Shown in pieces: positions 29,942 through 37,565 of a DNA stretch of 44,372 bases. The DNA lies in IMG/VR virus record IMGVR_UViG_3300025030_000193, positions 1 through 44,372 of that record; one strand, given 5' to 3'. The notes beneath the pieces were generated by a model, which was not told the origin of the DNA, made no database searches, and saw only the letters and a list, made by a program, of their open reading frames with translations. The stretch comes from a virus. Position numbers and translations under genes: made by a program. The number at the start of each line of letters is the position of its first letter. Position 1 is the first letter of the stretch.

Positions 29942-30395
29942 GCTCTTGCGGTTTTTGAAGGAGAGTAACGCGATCGAGGGTGTGTACGACGCCGAATCGC
30001 TGGGGCAGGCGGTGTTCGCGTGGGAGTTCCTCGAGTCGCAAAAGGAGATGAGCATAGGCGTGGTTCTCAAGACCCACAAAGTACTCATGCTCCACCAAAA
30101 ATTGAGACCGGACGAGAAGGGATATTTCCGGAAAATTCAGGTTGAGGTCGGGGGCAGGGAGGGAATCAAGTGGACGTTCATCCCCGAGGCGATGCAGGTG
30201 TGGTGCATGAACGCGCAACTCTATCCCAAACAATGGAAGGAGCACCATATTCGGTTCGAGCAGATACATCCCTTCGTCGACGGAAACGGGAGGGTGGGAA
30301 GAATGCTCATGAACTGGGAGAGGCTCAAGGACGGGAAGGAAATAATCGTCATCAAGGAACTGAGGAAGTACGAGTACTACCAGTGGTTTGAGTGA
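29931..30395 (+). CDS. Fic-domain AMPylase with N-terminal inhibitory motif
   Basis: A 154-residue Fic/Doc protein. The catalytic loop HPFVDGNGRVGR (113-124) is intact, including the His and the DGNGR anion hole. The N-terminus has SNAIEG (12-17), matching the (S/T)xxxE(G/N) inhibitory helix whose Glu blocks productive ATP binding. So it is probably an autoinhibited adenylyltransferase of the N-terminal-inhibitor class. Targets cannot be read from sequence. AAAAGGAG precedes the ATG; it overlaps the TAGT gene by 11 bases, placing it in the same transcript as the modification cassette. Confidence 0.85.
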   Translation: MDDRLLRFLKESNAIEGVYDAESLGQAVFAWEFLESQKEMSIGVVLKTHKVLMLHQKLRPDEKGYFRKIQVEVGGREGIKWTFIPEAMQVWCMNAQLYPKQWKEHHIRFEQIHPFVDGNGRVGRMLMNWERLKDGKEIIVIKELRKYEYYQWFE

Positions 30396-30496
30396 ATGGC
30401 GCCAAGGAAAAGTCAACGGGGAAGGGGGTCGCTTCACTCAGGCTAGGTACGAAAGTGAATAGGAAATGAACAATAAGTGAATAAAAATCGTACTTA

Positions 30497-30505
30497 TGAT
30501 ATGCT
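30497..30505 (+). promoter_or_regulatory. Possible extended -10 promoter upstream of terminase genes
   Basis: TGATATGCT fits an extended -10 element (TGn plus TATGCT). The same nine bases recur before the protease gene at 35614. The -35 region is poor. The element overlaps the first arm of a long hairpin, so it may instead be part of that structure. Confidence 0.35.
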
Positions 30506-30587
30506 GGTCTGATGAGAGAGCGATGGCGACCGCCCGAGGGCGAGGACGGGAAAAGGCACGACAACCCGCATCACGCCGGTCAGCATA
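30500..30587 (+). other. Structured non-coding element: candidate packaging site or ncRNA
   Basis: The 280-base gap between Fic and the terminase region holds nested complementarity. TATGCT (30500-30505) pairs with AGCATA (30582-30587), and the adjoining GGTCTGATG pairs with CATCACGCC (30569-30577) with one wobble and one mismatch. Inside are a CGCC/GGCG hairpin (30531-30542) and a CGGG/CCCG hairpin (30547-30568). This is a three-way-junction-like fold. No credible gene lies here. Position directly before the terminase small subunit suits a pac/cos site. Confidence 0.5.
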
Positions 30588-30615
30588 GCCATTTAATGCG
30601 GATACAAAATGCAGA

Positions 30616-30646
30616 CGATATGCGGGAACTTGCGGGGCAAGTATCG
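30616..30646 (+). other. Second hairpin upstream of the terminase unit
   Basis: ACTTGC (30628-30633) and GCAAGT (30637-30642) form a perfect stem around GGG, flanked by CGATA (30616-30620) and TATCG (30642-30646). It may be part of the same packaging or regulatory region. There is no T run, so it is not a terminator. Confidence 0.4.
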
Positions 30647-30675
30647 ACCGCGGACCAACGAAAAAAGGAGGAGCT

Positions 30676-30981
30676 ATGGACAACATAGAAGAAATCATGA
30701 TGGGCAAGGACTGGGTAATCACCGTATCCATCAAGAATTTCCTGCTCACGAAGCACCCCATTCTCGTGCAGGAGCTTCAGAACCAGATACAGTTTGCTTT
30801 GCTTGCTTTCAACCAAAAAGTGAAAACCTTGGAAAAAAACATGGAGGGGGCAGTTGTTTCAAAGCCCAATCCTTTCTCGGACAAACCGGAGAAGGACAAA
30901 GAGGTAGAAAAAGCCTACATCGCCGTCCTAGAGGAAGAAAAGAAACGACGGGAAGGCGGAGGAGGAAGGGGCACGCTATGA
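30676..30981 (+). CDS. Small helical protein preceding terminase
   Basis: A 101-residue protein with a central helix (HPILVQELQNQIQFALLAFN), a Lys/Glu-rich C-terminal helix (KEVEKAYIAVLEEEKKRRE) and a glycine tail. AAGGAGGAGC precedes the ATG and the gene ends with an ATGA overlap with the small terminase gene. It is unrecognised; its place suggests a packaging accessory or regulator. Confidence 0.55.
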   Translation: MDNIEEIMMGKDWVITVSIKNFLLTKHPILVQELQNQIQFALLAFNQKVKTLEKNMEGAVVSKPNPFSDKPEKDKEVEKAYIAVLEEEKKRREGGGGRGTL

Positions 30982-31535
30982 AAACACACGCAAGGATCGA
31001 CTGGGGTAAGGCTCGGCAAGAGTTCACCGCCACGAAGGGCATGAGCCTCAAGGACGTCGCCGAGAAGTACAAGATGAGCTACAGCATGGTTCTCAAGGTG
31101 TCGATGAGGGAGGGGTGGGTGAAGGAAAAAGAAAGGGTCTGGGGCGAGGCGGAGAAAGGGGCGCTCGTGGAGACGGAGGGCTCGATAAAAGACCTTATTA
31201 CCCGTCACTCGAAGGTCGCCCGATTCCTGCAAGCGGGTGCACTCAACCAGCTCAAGATAGTCGTTCAATATCTCCAGGAACATCCTGCGGTCTTGCAGAC
31301 TACGAACCTCGTCGCACTGGCAAAAATAATCCAAGCTCTGACCGGAATGTCCGGGGAGGGACTGAAGGCGGAGCGGGAACTCTACCCGAAACAAATGAAG
31401 CTCGAAGGCGACCTCGACGTGAAATATACGGAAGTGTCGCCCGAGCTTAGAAAGGCAGCCCATGACGCCCTTGTCAAAGCAACGAGCAGCAAGCCAAGAG
31501 AAAGAACTGGGGATAATCGAAAGAAACAAGGTTGA
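30978..31535 (+). CDS. Terminase small subunit
   Basis: A 185-residue protein with an N-terminal helix-turn-helix (MSLKDVAEKYKMSYSMVLK, 23-41, then VSMREGW) of the type used by small terminases to bind pac/cos DNA. A long helical middle (ARFLQAGALNQLKIVVQYL) is suited to ring assembly, and the end is basic. I chose the ATG at 30978 after GGAGGAAGGGG. It overlaps the large terminase gene by 74 bases, an unusually long overlap that implies tight coupling. Confidence 0.7.
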   Translation: MKTHARIDWGKARQEFTATKGMSLKDVAEKYKMSYSMVLKVSMREGWVKEKERVWGEAEKGALVETEGSIKDLITRHSKVARFLQAGALNQLKIVVQYLQEHPAVLQTTNLVALAKIIQALTGMSGEGLKAERELYPKQMKLEGDLDVKYTEVSPELRKAAHDALVKATSSKPRERTGDNRKKQG

Positions 31536-33105
31536 CTATTTTTACGACTGGTCGATAGACAACATCTGCACCCCAAAGGGTGAGAAGCTGGATTTTTTTG
31601 ACCACAAGTACCTCGTCGGTATCTACAATGATACTTCACGGGACATACGCATCAAGAAGGCAGCGCAGATAGGCGTATCCACTTATGCAATCAACAGGTC
31701 TCTTTGGTTCGCGGACACGCACAACGTATCCGTGATATACACGTTCCCCACCGCCTCCGACGTTGCGGACTTCTCAAAGGCAAGGATCGCGCCGGTCATT
31801 CAGGCGTCGCCCCACCTCGCCCGCATCGTCGAGGGAGGGATAGAGCTCAAGCAGGTGGGCGCGTCGTTTCTTTACTTCCGAGGCGCATGGTCGGAACGGC
31901 AGGCAATCGCCGTGGACAGCGACTTCAACATACACGATGAGATTGACTTCTCGAAGCCCGACATAATCGAGATGTACAAAGAGCGTCTGTCCCATTCGAA
32001 GTACAAGTTGTTTCTGGCGCTTTCAACGCCGACAATCCCCGAATTTGGTATTGACTACCTGTTCGGCAGGAGCGACAAGAAGGAGTGGTTTGTTACCTGC
32101 CCGAAGTGCAAAAAGAAGCAGATACTCAAGTTCCCCGACTCGATCAGGGGCGACGCGCTCGAAGCGCGGTATGCCTGCGTTTTTTGTCGGGCGACCATTA
32201 CAGACGACGCTCGTAGACAAGGGGAATGGAGGGCAACCGGTGACTCAAGGTGGGGCGCTTCTGGGTATCACATATCGCAACTTATGGCTCCGTGGATCAG
32301 CGCAACAGAAATCTTACGAAAAGAAGAAGCGAGCAGAATACGACCCACTCAGCAGCTAAGCGGAATAAAAGACTTCTATAACTTTGTGCTAGGCGAAGCC
32401 TACGGCGGAGAGAATGTTCCATTGAATAGAGATATACTCCTTTCCTGCATACAAAACAAGTACGACCTCGAGCAGAAAGGGAGGAATACGATAATGGGGG
32501 TAGACCAGGGCGACAAACTGCACGTCACGATTTGGAACAAGGAAAGCCCGACGGAGATACGGCTCATCCATACGGGTGTGTATGAGTCGTTCGATATCGA
32601 CCTGCCGAACCTCATGGAGAAGTACAATGTCACGTTCTGCCTCATCGACGCCCTGCCGAACAAACATTCTGCGCGCAAGTTCGCCTTGATGTACATGGCA
32701 AAGGTGTGGCTCGTGTACTACAACGACACCCAAAAAGAATTTATTAAATGGTATCAGGAAGAAGAAACGAAAGAATACCGCGTTATCGTCAACAAAATGG
32801 AGTCGCTCGACCGCATGGCGGACAAATTCAAGAACCACATGATTATCCTTCCGAGGCTTTCACAGGAGATTGACCTGCTGATACGCCATTTGTGCAACTG
32901 GGCGAAGGACAAGGAGGAGAAGCCCGACGGCAGGGTCGTGTGGGTATACAAAAAGCTCGGAGCCGACCACTTGACAATGGCAAGTAACTATGCAATGCTG
33001 GGGATTGACAAACTGTCGACGGGCTCTTTGGCTGAACCTAAGGCGGAGGATATTCCCATGAAGGAACGTCCCATCACCGCCGGAGTTTTGAACAAAAAAT
33101 TTTAG
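31462..33105 (+). CDS. Terminase large subunit, GpA-like
   Basis: A 547-residue packaging motor. The ATPase part has a GpA-type Walker A variant KKAAQIGVST (65-74), strand VSVIYTFPTASDVADFSK, and Walker B NIHDEIDF with DE at 159-160. A zinc site typical of GpA proteins lies at 213-242 (CPKC...CVFC). The nuclease part starts with IMGVDQGD (Asp348) and includes CLIDALPN and a late DHLTMASNYA. It is about 90 residues shorter than lambda GpA. The family is used by lambda, some P2-like and many Mu-head-type phages to cut and translocate DNA. Confidence 0.88.
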   Translation: MTPLSKQRAASQEKELGIIERNKVDYFYDWSIDNICTPKGEKLDFFDHKYLVGIYNDTSRDIRIKKAAQIGVSTYAINRSLWFADTHNVSVIYTFPTASDVADFSKARIAPVIQASPHLARIVEGGIELKQVGASFLYFRGAWSERQAIAVDSDFNIHDEIDFSKPDIIEMYKERLSHSKYKLFLALSTPTIPEFGIDYLFGRSDKKEWFVTCPKCKKKQILKFPDSIRGDALEARYACVFCRATITDDARRQGEWRATGDSRWGASGYHISQLMAPWISATEILRKEEASRIRPTQQLSGIKDFYNFVLGEAYGGENVPLNRDILLSCIQNKYDLEQKGRNTIMGVDQGDKLHVTIWNKESPTEIRLIHTGVYESFDIDLPNLMEKYNVTFCLIDALPNKHSARKFALMYMAKVWLVYYNDTQKEFIKWYQEEETKEYRVIVNKMESLDRMADKFKNHMIILPRLSQEIDLLIRHLCNWAKDKEEKPDGRVVWVYKKLGADHLTMASNYAMLGIDKLSTGSLAEPKAEDIPMKERPITAGVLNKKF

Positions 33106-33119
33106 GAGGTCAAAGACCT

Positions 33120-35363
33120 ATGAAAACAAAACCGGTTAAAAGCAAAACGTTTGCAACAGCAACGCGTGCAGAGATAGGGGCTTCTGGTACTACAAATCTT
33201 CTGGGCTACATCGACACCGACGAATACGTCTCCGATCTGACAGGAACGACACTTTACACGACAGTCGACAAAATGCGCTGGTCTGACGCGTCCGTTCAGG
33301 CAGCGCTTCTTCTTTGCGAGCTCCCCATACGATCCGCAGAATGGGACATCGAGCCAGCGGGAGACGACCCGTTGAGCGTCGAGATTGCGGACTTCGTGAA
33401 GAACAACATACTCAACGGGCTCACAATCCCTTGGGAGGACACACTCCGGCAGATACTCCTCATGCACCCCTATGGTTGCATGGTCTTCGAGGTAGTGTAC
33501 AAAATTACGGAGGACAACAAAATTGGTTGGAGAAAATGGGCTCCACGACTTCCCAAAACAATAGAGAAGTGGAACTCCAACCCGAATGGGGAACTCGAGA
33601 GCGTCATGCAGCGGGTGTACAAAGACAACAAATACATTCAAGTTGTTATTCCGGTTCAAAAATTGATGGTGTTCACCCACCGGCGCGAAGGGGACAACTA
33701 CCTCGGAATCTCATTGCTCCGCCAAGCGTACAAGCACTGGTTCTTCAGGGACAAGTACTACAAGATAGACGCCGTGGCGCAGGAACGGCTGGGTATTGGT
33801 ATCCCCGTCATAACGCTTCCCGTCGGATATACGGACGACGACTATAACAAGGCTGTAATAATGGCGACGAACCTGCGGGGACACGAGAGGGCGCACGTCA
33901 TCAAGAAAACGGGCTGGGAGGTTGAGATGCTTGACCTCAAGGCCTCGACCCTGAAAGACCCCTCCGTCATGCTCGAGCACCACACGCGCGAGATCCTGAA
34001 GTCCGTCCTTGCGCAGTTCGCCGACCTCGGCTCAAAGAGCGTGGGAAGTTTCGCGCTGTCCGAAGACCAGTCGACGCTTTTCCTCCAGTCCCTTGACGCA
34101 TCGGCGAAAGTCATCGAGGAAATCATCAACGGGGAAATCAAAAAGCTAGTGGACTACAACTGGACGGTGGACGAGTACCCGAAGCTCACGCACGCAGACC
34201 TCGGCATTCGGGACTTCAAAGCACTTTCAGAGGCGATACAGTCACTCACGTTCGCAAATGTTTTGACTCCCGACCCGGAGCTTGAGGACTATATGCGCAG
34301 GGTGATGAAACTGCCGGAGAGACCGGAGGAGATTGTCGCTTCGTCCGATGTGAAGCAGGAGAAAGACCAGCTGGGGCTCGACGGGCAGAAGATACAGCAG
34401 GACAACCTCAAAAAGGGAGTGATCCAACTCCCGGGTGGCAAGAATCAGCCCCCTCCAAAGAAAGCACACGAGTTTGAGTACAAGCGCGAATTGACCACAG
34501 CGGAGAAACGAGTCAGGTTTGACGAGATACGCGACTACATGGACGAGGCGGAGCGCAACATCGTGAATCGCATGACGATGATTTTCAACAGGGAGAAGAC
34601 GGCGCTCCTGCCCCTTTTCGAGGAGGCGATAAAACGTAAAGACTACGCAGACCTCCACCGGCTGAGCTTCAAGGTGAAGAGCATGTACATGCAGATGCTC
34701 TCCGAAGAAATGAAAAAGCTGTTTGAGTACGGGAAGCTGAAGTCGAGCTATGAGATAAAACAACCCGCCCCGATGACAAACTCGGAAATAAACCGGAGGA
34801 TCACCGAACGCGCCTTTTTTCTTGCCAACCGGCACGAGAAAATGCTCATGGAGGAACTCAAAGGCGTGGCAGCAGTCGGAATGATGAACCCCGAAGTGAC
34901 GGACAAAGACACTCTCGCGAACGTGTCGGCGGGGTTCGAGCGCTTCACCCAGAAGAACATACCGGCAACGGCAGCGCTCGTCACGACGGACGAGATAAAC
35001 AATGGCAGGATATTCACCTTCGACTCATTCAAGGACGAGATTTACGGGTACCAGTGGTCGGCGATCCTCGACACTAACACGTGCAACTACTGCTCGAGCA
35101 TCGACGGAAAGGTCATCGGGATTGAGGACAAGGCGTTCCACGAGTATAAGCCCGGAGCCGTCCACTTCGGCTGCCGGTGCATTTGGGTTGCAATTTTGAA
35201 GGAGGAGGCGAGCCCCCCGCCCTTCACGGGCATACCCGAGCAACTTAGACCGCAGTCGGCGGTCGCGACGTGGGACTTCAAGGACATAGGATTCCCGTTG
35301 CCAGGCTCCGGAGGGCGGAAAATGCCCTATGGAATAGGTGTTTATAAGGAGGGAAAAAAATAG
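33120..35363 (+). CDS. Portal protein (Mu gp29/DUF935-like) fused to GpF-like head morphogenesis domain
   Basis: The 747-residue protein joins two proteins that are separate in Mu. Residues 1 to about 430 match DUF935 portals: RWSDASVQAALLLCELPI, SAEWDIEPAG, HPYGCMVFEVVYKI, and FFRDKYYKIDAVAQERLGIG. A Pro/Gln-rich linker (QLPGGKNQPPPKK) follows. Residues about 450-710 form a GpF-like minor head domain with YQWSAILDTNTCNYCSSIDG (Cys pair near 652-655) and HFGCRCIWVAI near 681-691. Both parts act at the portal vertex. AGGAGG precedes the ATG. Confidence 0.85.
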   Translation: MKTKPVKSKTFATATRAEIGASGTTNLLGYIDTDEYVSDLTGTTLYTTVDKMRWSDASVQAALLLCELPIRSAEWDIEPAGDDPLSVEIADFVKNNILNGLTIPWEDTLRQILLMHPYGCMVFEVVYKITEDNKIGWRKWAPRLPKTIEKWNSNPNGELESVMQRVYKDNKYIQVVIPVQKLMVFTHRREGDNYLGISLLRQAYKHWFFRDKYYKIDAVAQERLGIGIPVITLPVGYTDDDYNKAVIMATNLRGHERAHVIKKTGWEVEMLDLKASTLKDPSVMLEHHTREILKSVLAQFADLGSKSVGSFALSEDQSTLFLQSLDASAKVIEEIINGEIKKLVDYNWTVDEYPKLTHADLGIRDFKALSEAIQSLTFANVLTPDPELEDYMRRVMKLPERPEEIVASSDVKQEKDQLGLDGQKIQQDNLKKGVIQLPGGKNQPPPKKAHEFEYKRELTTAEKRVRFDEIRDYMDEAERNIVNRMTMIFNREKTALLPLFEEAIKRKDYADLHRLSFKVKSMYMQMLSEEMKKLFEYGKLKSSYEIKQPAPMTNSEINRRITERAFFLANRHEKMLMEELKGVAAVGMMNPEVTDKDTLANVSAGFERFTQKNIPATAALVTTDEINNGRIFTFDSFKDEIYGYQWSAILDTNTCNYCSSIDGKVIGIEDKAFHEYKPGAVHFGCRCIWVAILKEEASPPPFTGIPEQLRPQSAVATWDFKDIGFPLPGSGGRKMPYGIGVYKEGKK

Positions 35364-35364
35364 T

Positions 35365-35607
35365 ATGGAAAATATAGAGAAACTGGCAAACTTGGGAGGA
35401 ACAGTAGTGACGGTGATTCTTTTCCTGTATTACTTGGCGAAAAAGGACGCAGGGATTGACAAGATGATTTCCAACCACCTGCAGCATTCCAGCAAGATAA
35501 TCAAGGAAAATAGCAAGGCTCTCAACAAGGTGGCGCTAAACATCAAAGAGTTGTCGATGATGATTGGCAAAAACACTAAGAGCCAGGATAATGGAAACAA
35601 AAGTTGA
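35365..35607 (+). CDS. Small membrane-anchored helical protein
   Basis: An 80-residue protein with one membrane segment (LGGTVVTVILFLYYLA, 9-24) and a long charged helix (HLQHSSKIIKENSKALNKVA). It resembles small bitopic phage proteins such as holin-like or hemolysin-XhlA-like products, but sits among head genes. I chose the ATG at 35365 after AAGGAGGG. Its function is unknown. Confidence 0.6.
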   Translation: MENIEKLANLGGTVVTVILFLYYLAKKDAGIDKMISNHLQHSSKIIKENSKALNKVALNIKELSMMIGKNTKSQDNGNKS

Positions 35608-35613
35608 CTTTTG

Positions 35614-35622
35614 TGATATGCT
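35614..35622 (+). promoter_or_regulatory. Possible extended -10 promoter before the protease/scaffold gene
   Basis: TGATATGCT again fits TGn plus a -10 (TATGCT), and the ATG of the next gene lies 28 bases after it with an AAAGGAGGA ribosome site between. A TTGACT at 35604 is too close to serve as its -35. The match is moderate. Confidence 0.4.
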
Positions 35623-35649
35623 ACCATTAAAGTGTAGAAAGGAGGACAT

Positions 35650-37044
35650 ATGCCAATGACATTTCCTGCCGGCTTCGACAAGTGCGTTAGGGAAGGCGGA
35701 AGGGTTAGGACAATCAAACCCAAAGAGGGAGAATACCTCCACGTCTGCTACGACAAGGCCGGAAAGTCCCACTCCGGAGAGGTGAAGACCTCGAAAAAAG
35801 AGGCTTCCGAAATTTCCGCGTTTCTTCGAAATCAGGGATACGTCGAAAAGGACGGCGAGTTCGTGAAGGGCTCCGAGATGAAGCTCCGCATGCTCATACC
35901 GCAGATCGAGCTGGCTAGCGTTTTTTCCTCGAGCAAGCCGACTTCGGAGATAGAGATAATGGCTTCCGGAAAGTGGGAGCATCCGCAATACGGGGACGTG
36001 CAGATAACGGAGGCGGACATCGACAAGTTCATTGCGTCTTTCGACGATAAGGTTCGGAAGGTCGACATCGCGGTCGACCAGGAGCACATGCCCGAGAAGG
36101 GTGCAGCCGGCTGGTACAAGTCGATGAAGAAGGTTTTCGAGGACGGCAAGACAAAACTGAAGGCGACAATCGAGTGGACGAAGCTCGGGACGCAACTCAT
36201 CCAAGACGGGATTTTCAAGTACTTTAGCCCCGAGTTCGACTTCGCCTACGAAGACCAGGAGACCCACGAGCAGTACGAGAACGTGCTCCTCGGCGGGGCG
36301 CTTACAAACAGACCGTATTTCAAGAGTCTCGCCCCTGTGGCGCTCTCTGAGAATATGTTCGCCGGTTTCACCGGCAAAACAACTGTGAAAGGAGGTGAAA
36401 ACAACATGACCAAAGACGAACTTAAAGCAAAATTGGTAGAAGATTCCGCATTCGCGCTTGCCGACGACGCCTCGGAAGAGGAGAAAAAGTCGCTGGAGGA
36501 GGCCAAGGCGGAGTTAGCCAAGGAGGCTGAGGACAAGGCAGCAGCCGAGAAAGCTGATGTTGAAGCGAAAGAGAAAGCAAAAAAAGAGGAAGAATTGAAA
36601 AAAGCGGAAGACCTGAAAAAGAAAAAAATGAGTGAACAGTTTATCTCGCAAGCCGAGCACACTAAGGAGATGAATGAATTGAAGTCAAAAATGGGGATTA
36701 TGGAATCCAAACTTCGGTTCAAAGAAGTCACCGAACAAGTGCAAGGATTTGTGTTCTCTGAAAGCAATCCCTCTGGCGTGCTTTTACCCAAAAACAAGAA
36801 AGCAGCGGTCGACCTATTGATGGCTGCTACACCGAAAGTTGCTGAACTTTTCAGTGAATTTCTGAAAGGCTTACCGGCAGTTTCCGCCAAACTCTTCAAA
36901 GAGGAAGGCGGGGACGGCGAGGGGGCAACCAAAGAAACTCAGAAAAAGGAAGCGATTGACAAGAAAATGTCCGAGAACAAAGGGTTGACGTATGGCGAAG
37001 CAGTAAAACTTGTTTCGCGGGAACAACCGGCTCTTTTCAAATAA
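35650..37044 (+). CDS. Capsid maturation protease-scaffold (Mu GpI-like)
   Basis: A 464-residue protein in three parts. Residues 1-76 are an extra N-terminal domain (FDKCVREGGRVRTIKPKEGE). Residues about 77-250 match the Mu GpI protease: IMASGKWEHPQYGDVQITE, FDDKVRKVDIAVDQEHMPEK, GAAGWYKSM and FKYFSPEF. Residues from about 253 are a Lys/Glu/Ala-rich scaffold with KAEDLKKKK and a conserved-looking C-terminus. The protease would cut the scaffold, head proteins and itself. An in-frame ribosome site and ATG at 36406 allow the scaffold to be made alone. AAAGGAGGA precedes the first ATG. Confidence 0.82.
   Translation: MPMTFPAGFDKCVREGGRVRTIKPKEGEYLHVCYDKAGKSHSGEVKTSKKEASEISAFLRNQGYVEKDGEFVKGSEMKLRMLIPQIELASVFSSSKPTSEIEIMASGKWEHPQYGDVQITEADIDKFIASFDDKVRKVDIAVDQEHMPEKGAAGWYKSMKKVFEDGKTKLKATIEWTKLGTQLIQDGIFKYFSPEFDFAYEDQETHEQYENVLLGGALTNRPYFKSLAPVALSENMFAGFTGKTTVKGGENNMTKDELKAKLVEDSAFALADDASEEEKKSLEEAKAELAKEAEDKAAAEKADVEAKEKAKKEEELKKAEDLKKKKMSEQFISQAEHTKEMNELKSKMGIMESKLRFKEVTEQVQGFVFSESNPSGVLLPKNKKAAVDLLMAATPKVAELFSEFLKGLPAVSAKLFKEEGGDGEGATKETQKKEAIDKKMSENKGLTYGEAVKLVSREQPALFK
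36406..37044 (+). CDS. Nested in-frame scaffold protein (internal start in GpI-like gene)
   Basis: Within the protease-scaffold gene a perfect AAAGGAGGTGAAAA ribosome site is followed by ATG at 36406 in the same frame, giving a 212-residue scaffold (MTKDELKAKLVEDSAF...). This mirrors lambda C/Nu3 and Mu I/Z, where scaffold is made in excess from an internal start. The product is highly charged and helical with a C-terminal KGLTYGEAVKLVSREQPA segment likely to touch capsid protein. Confidence 0.75.
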   Translation: MTKDELKAKLVEDSAFALADDASEEEKKSLEEAKAELAKEAEDKAAAEKADVEAKEKAKKEEELKKAEDLKKKKMSEQFISQAEHTKEMNELKSKMGIMESKLRFKEVTEQVQGFVFSESNPSGVLLPKNKKAAVDLLMAATPKVAELFSEFLKGLPAVSAKLFKEEGGDGEGATKETQKKEAIDKKMSENKGLTYGEAVKLVSREQPALFK

Positions 37045-37093
37045 GGGCTCGGAAATTGTATTAAAACATTCATCGCAAGGGAGGTGAGTAAAC

Positions 37094-37492
37094 ATGGCAC
37101 AATCATCAAATCAAACTGTTAAGTCGTTTATCGCCGGCGAGTCTTTTGCAAGCAAGCAATACTATGCCGTCCAGATAAGCGGGGCTGACAATACCGTAAT
37201 ACTTGCGGGTACGCCTGCTGCTGAAGGGACGCACGTTGTTGGAGTTATCCAGAACGAACCCGCAAGCGGAGAGGCTGCATCTGTGGTTATAGGAGGAACG
37301 TCGAAGCTTCAAATGGCTGCTACGTGCGACCGGGGAGAGAAAATCATGTCCGCAAGCGGGGCAGGGACTCCCGTTGACGCAGACCAAAAGTCTGTTATCG
37401 GTATCGCTCTGGAATCAGCTGTTTCGGCTACGAGCATCATTGAGGTACTCGTAACTCCGGGCGGTGTTGCACAGGCAAACGAATCTAACTAA
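37094..37492 (+). CDS. Capsid decoration protein (DUF2190-like)
   Basis: A 132-residue Ala/Gly/Val-rich beta protein: FASKQYYAVQISGADNTVIL, THVVGVIQNEPASGEAASVV, TCDRGEKIMSASGAGTPV and KSVIGIALESA. This is the pattern of DUF2190/cement proteins that stud the capsid surface. Its place between scaffold and major capsid genes fits. GGGAGGTGAG precedes the ATG. Confidence 0.75.
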   Translation: MAQSSNQTVKSFIAGESFASKQYYAVQISGADNTVILAGTPAAEGTHVVGVIQNEPASGEAASVVIGGTSKLQMAATCDRGEKIMSASGAGTPVDADQKSVIGIALESAVSATSIIEVLVTPGGVAQANESN

Positions 37493-37565
37493 ACATTAGT
37501 TGCTCTTAGCCGTTCCCAGAGCGTAAAACCCAAGAATGGCAAACGATGAAGGGAGGTGAAAAAAC

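Noticed and set aside
30509-30556. Hammerhead-ribozyme-like CTGATGAG followed by GAAA and a GGTC
   Set aside because: Stem II does not close with a C before GAAA, stem III cannot pair next to the GTC, and stem I has mismatches beside the core. The core word alone is not enough.
35604-35632. TTGACT with TTAAAG 17 bases on as a promoter
   Set aside because: The -10 match is poor; the extended -10 TGATATGCT in between is the better candidate, though also uncertain.
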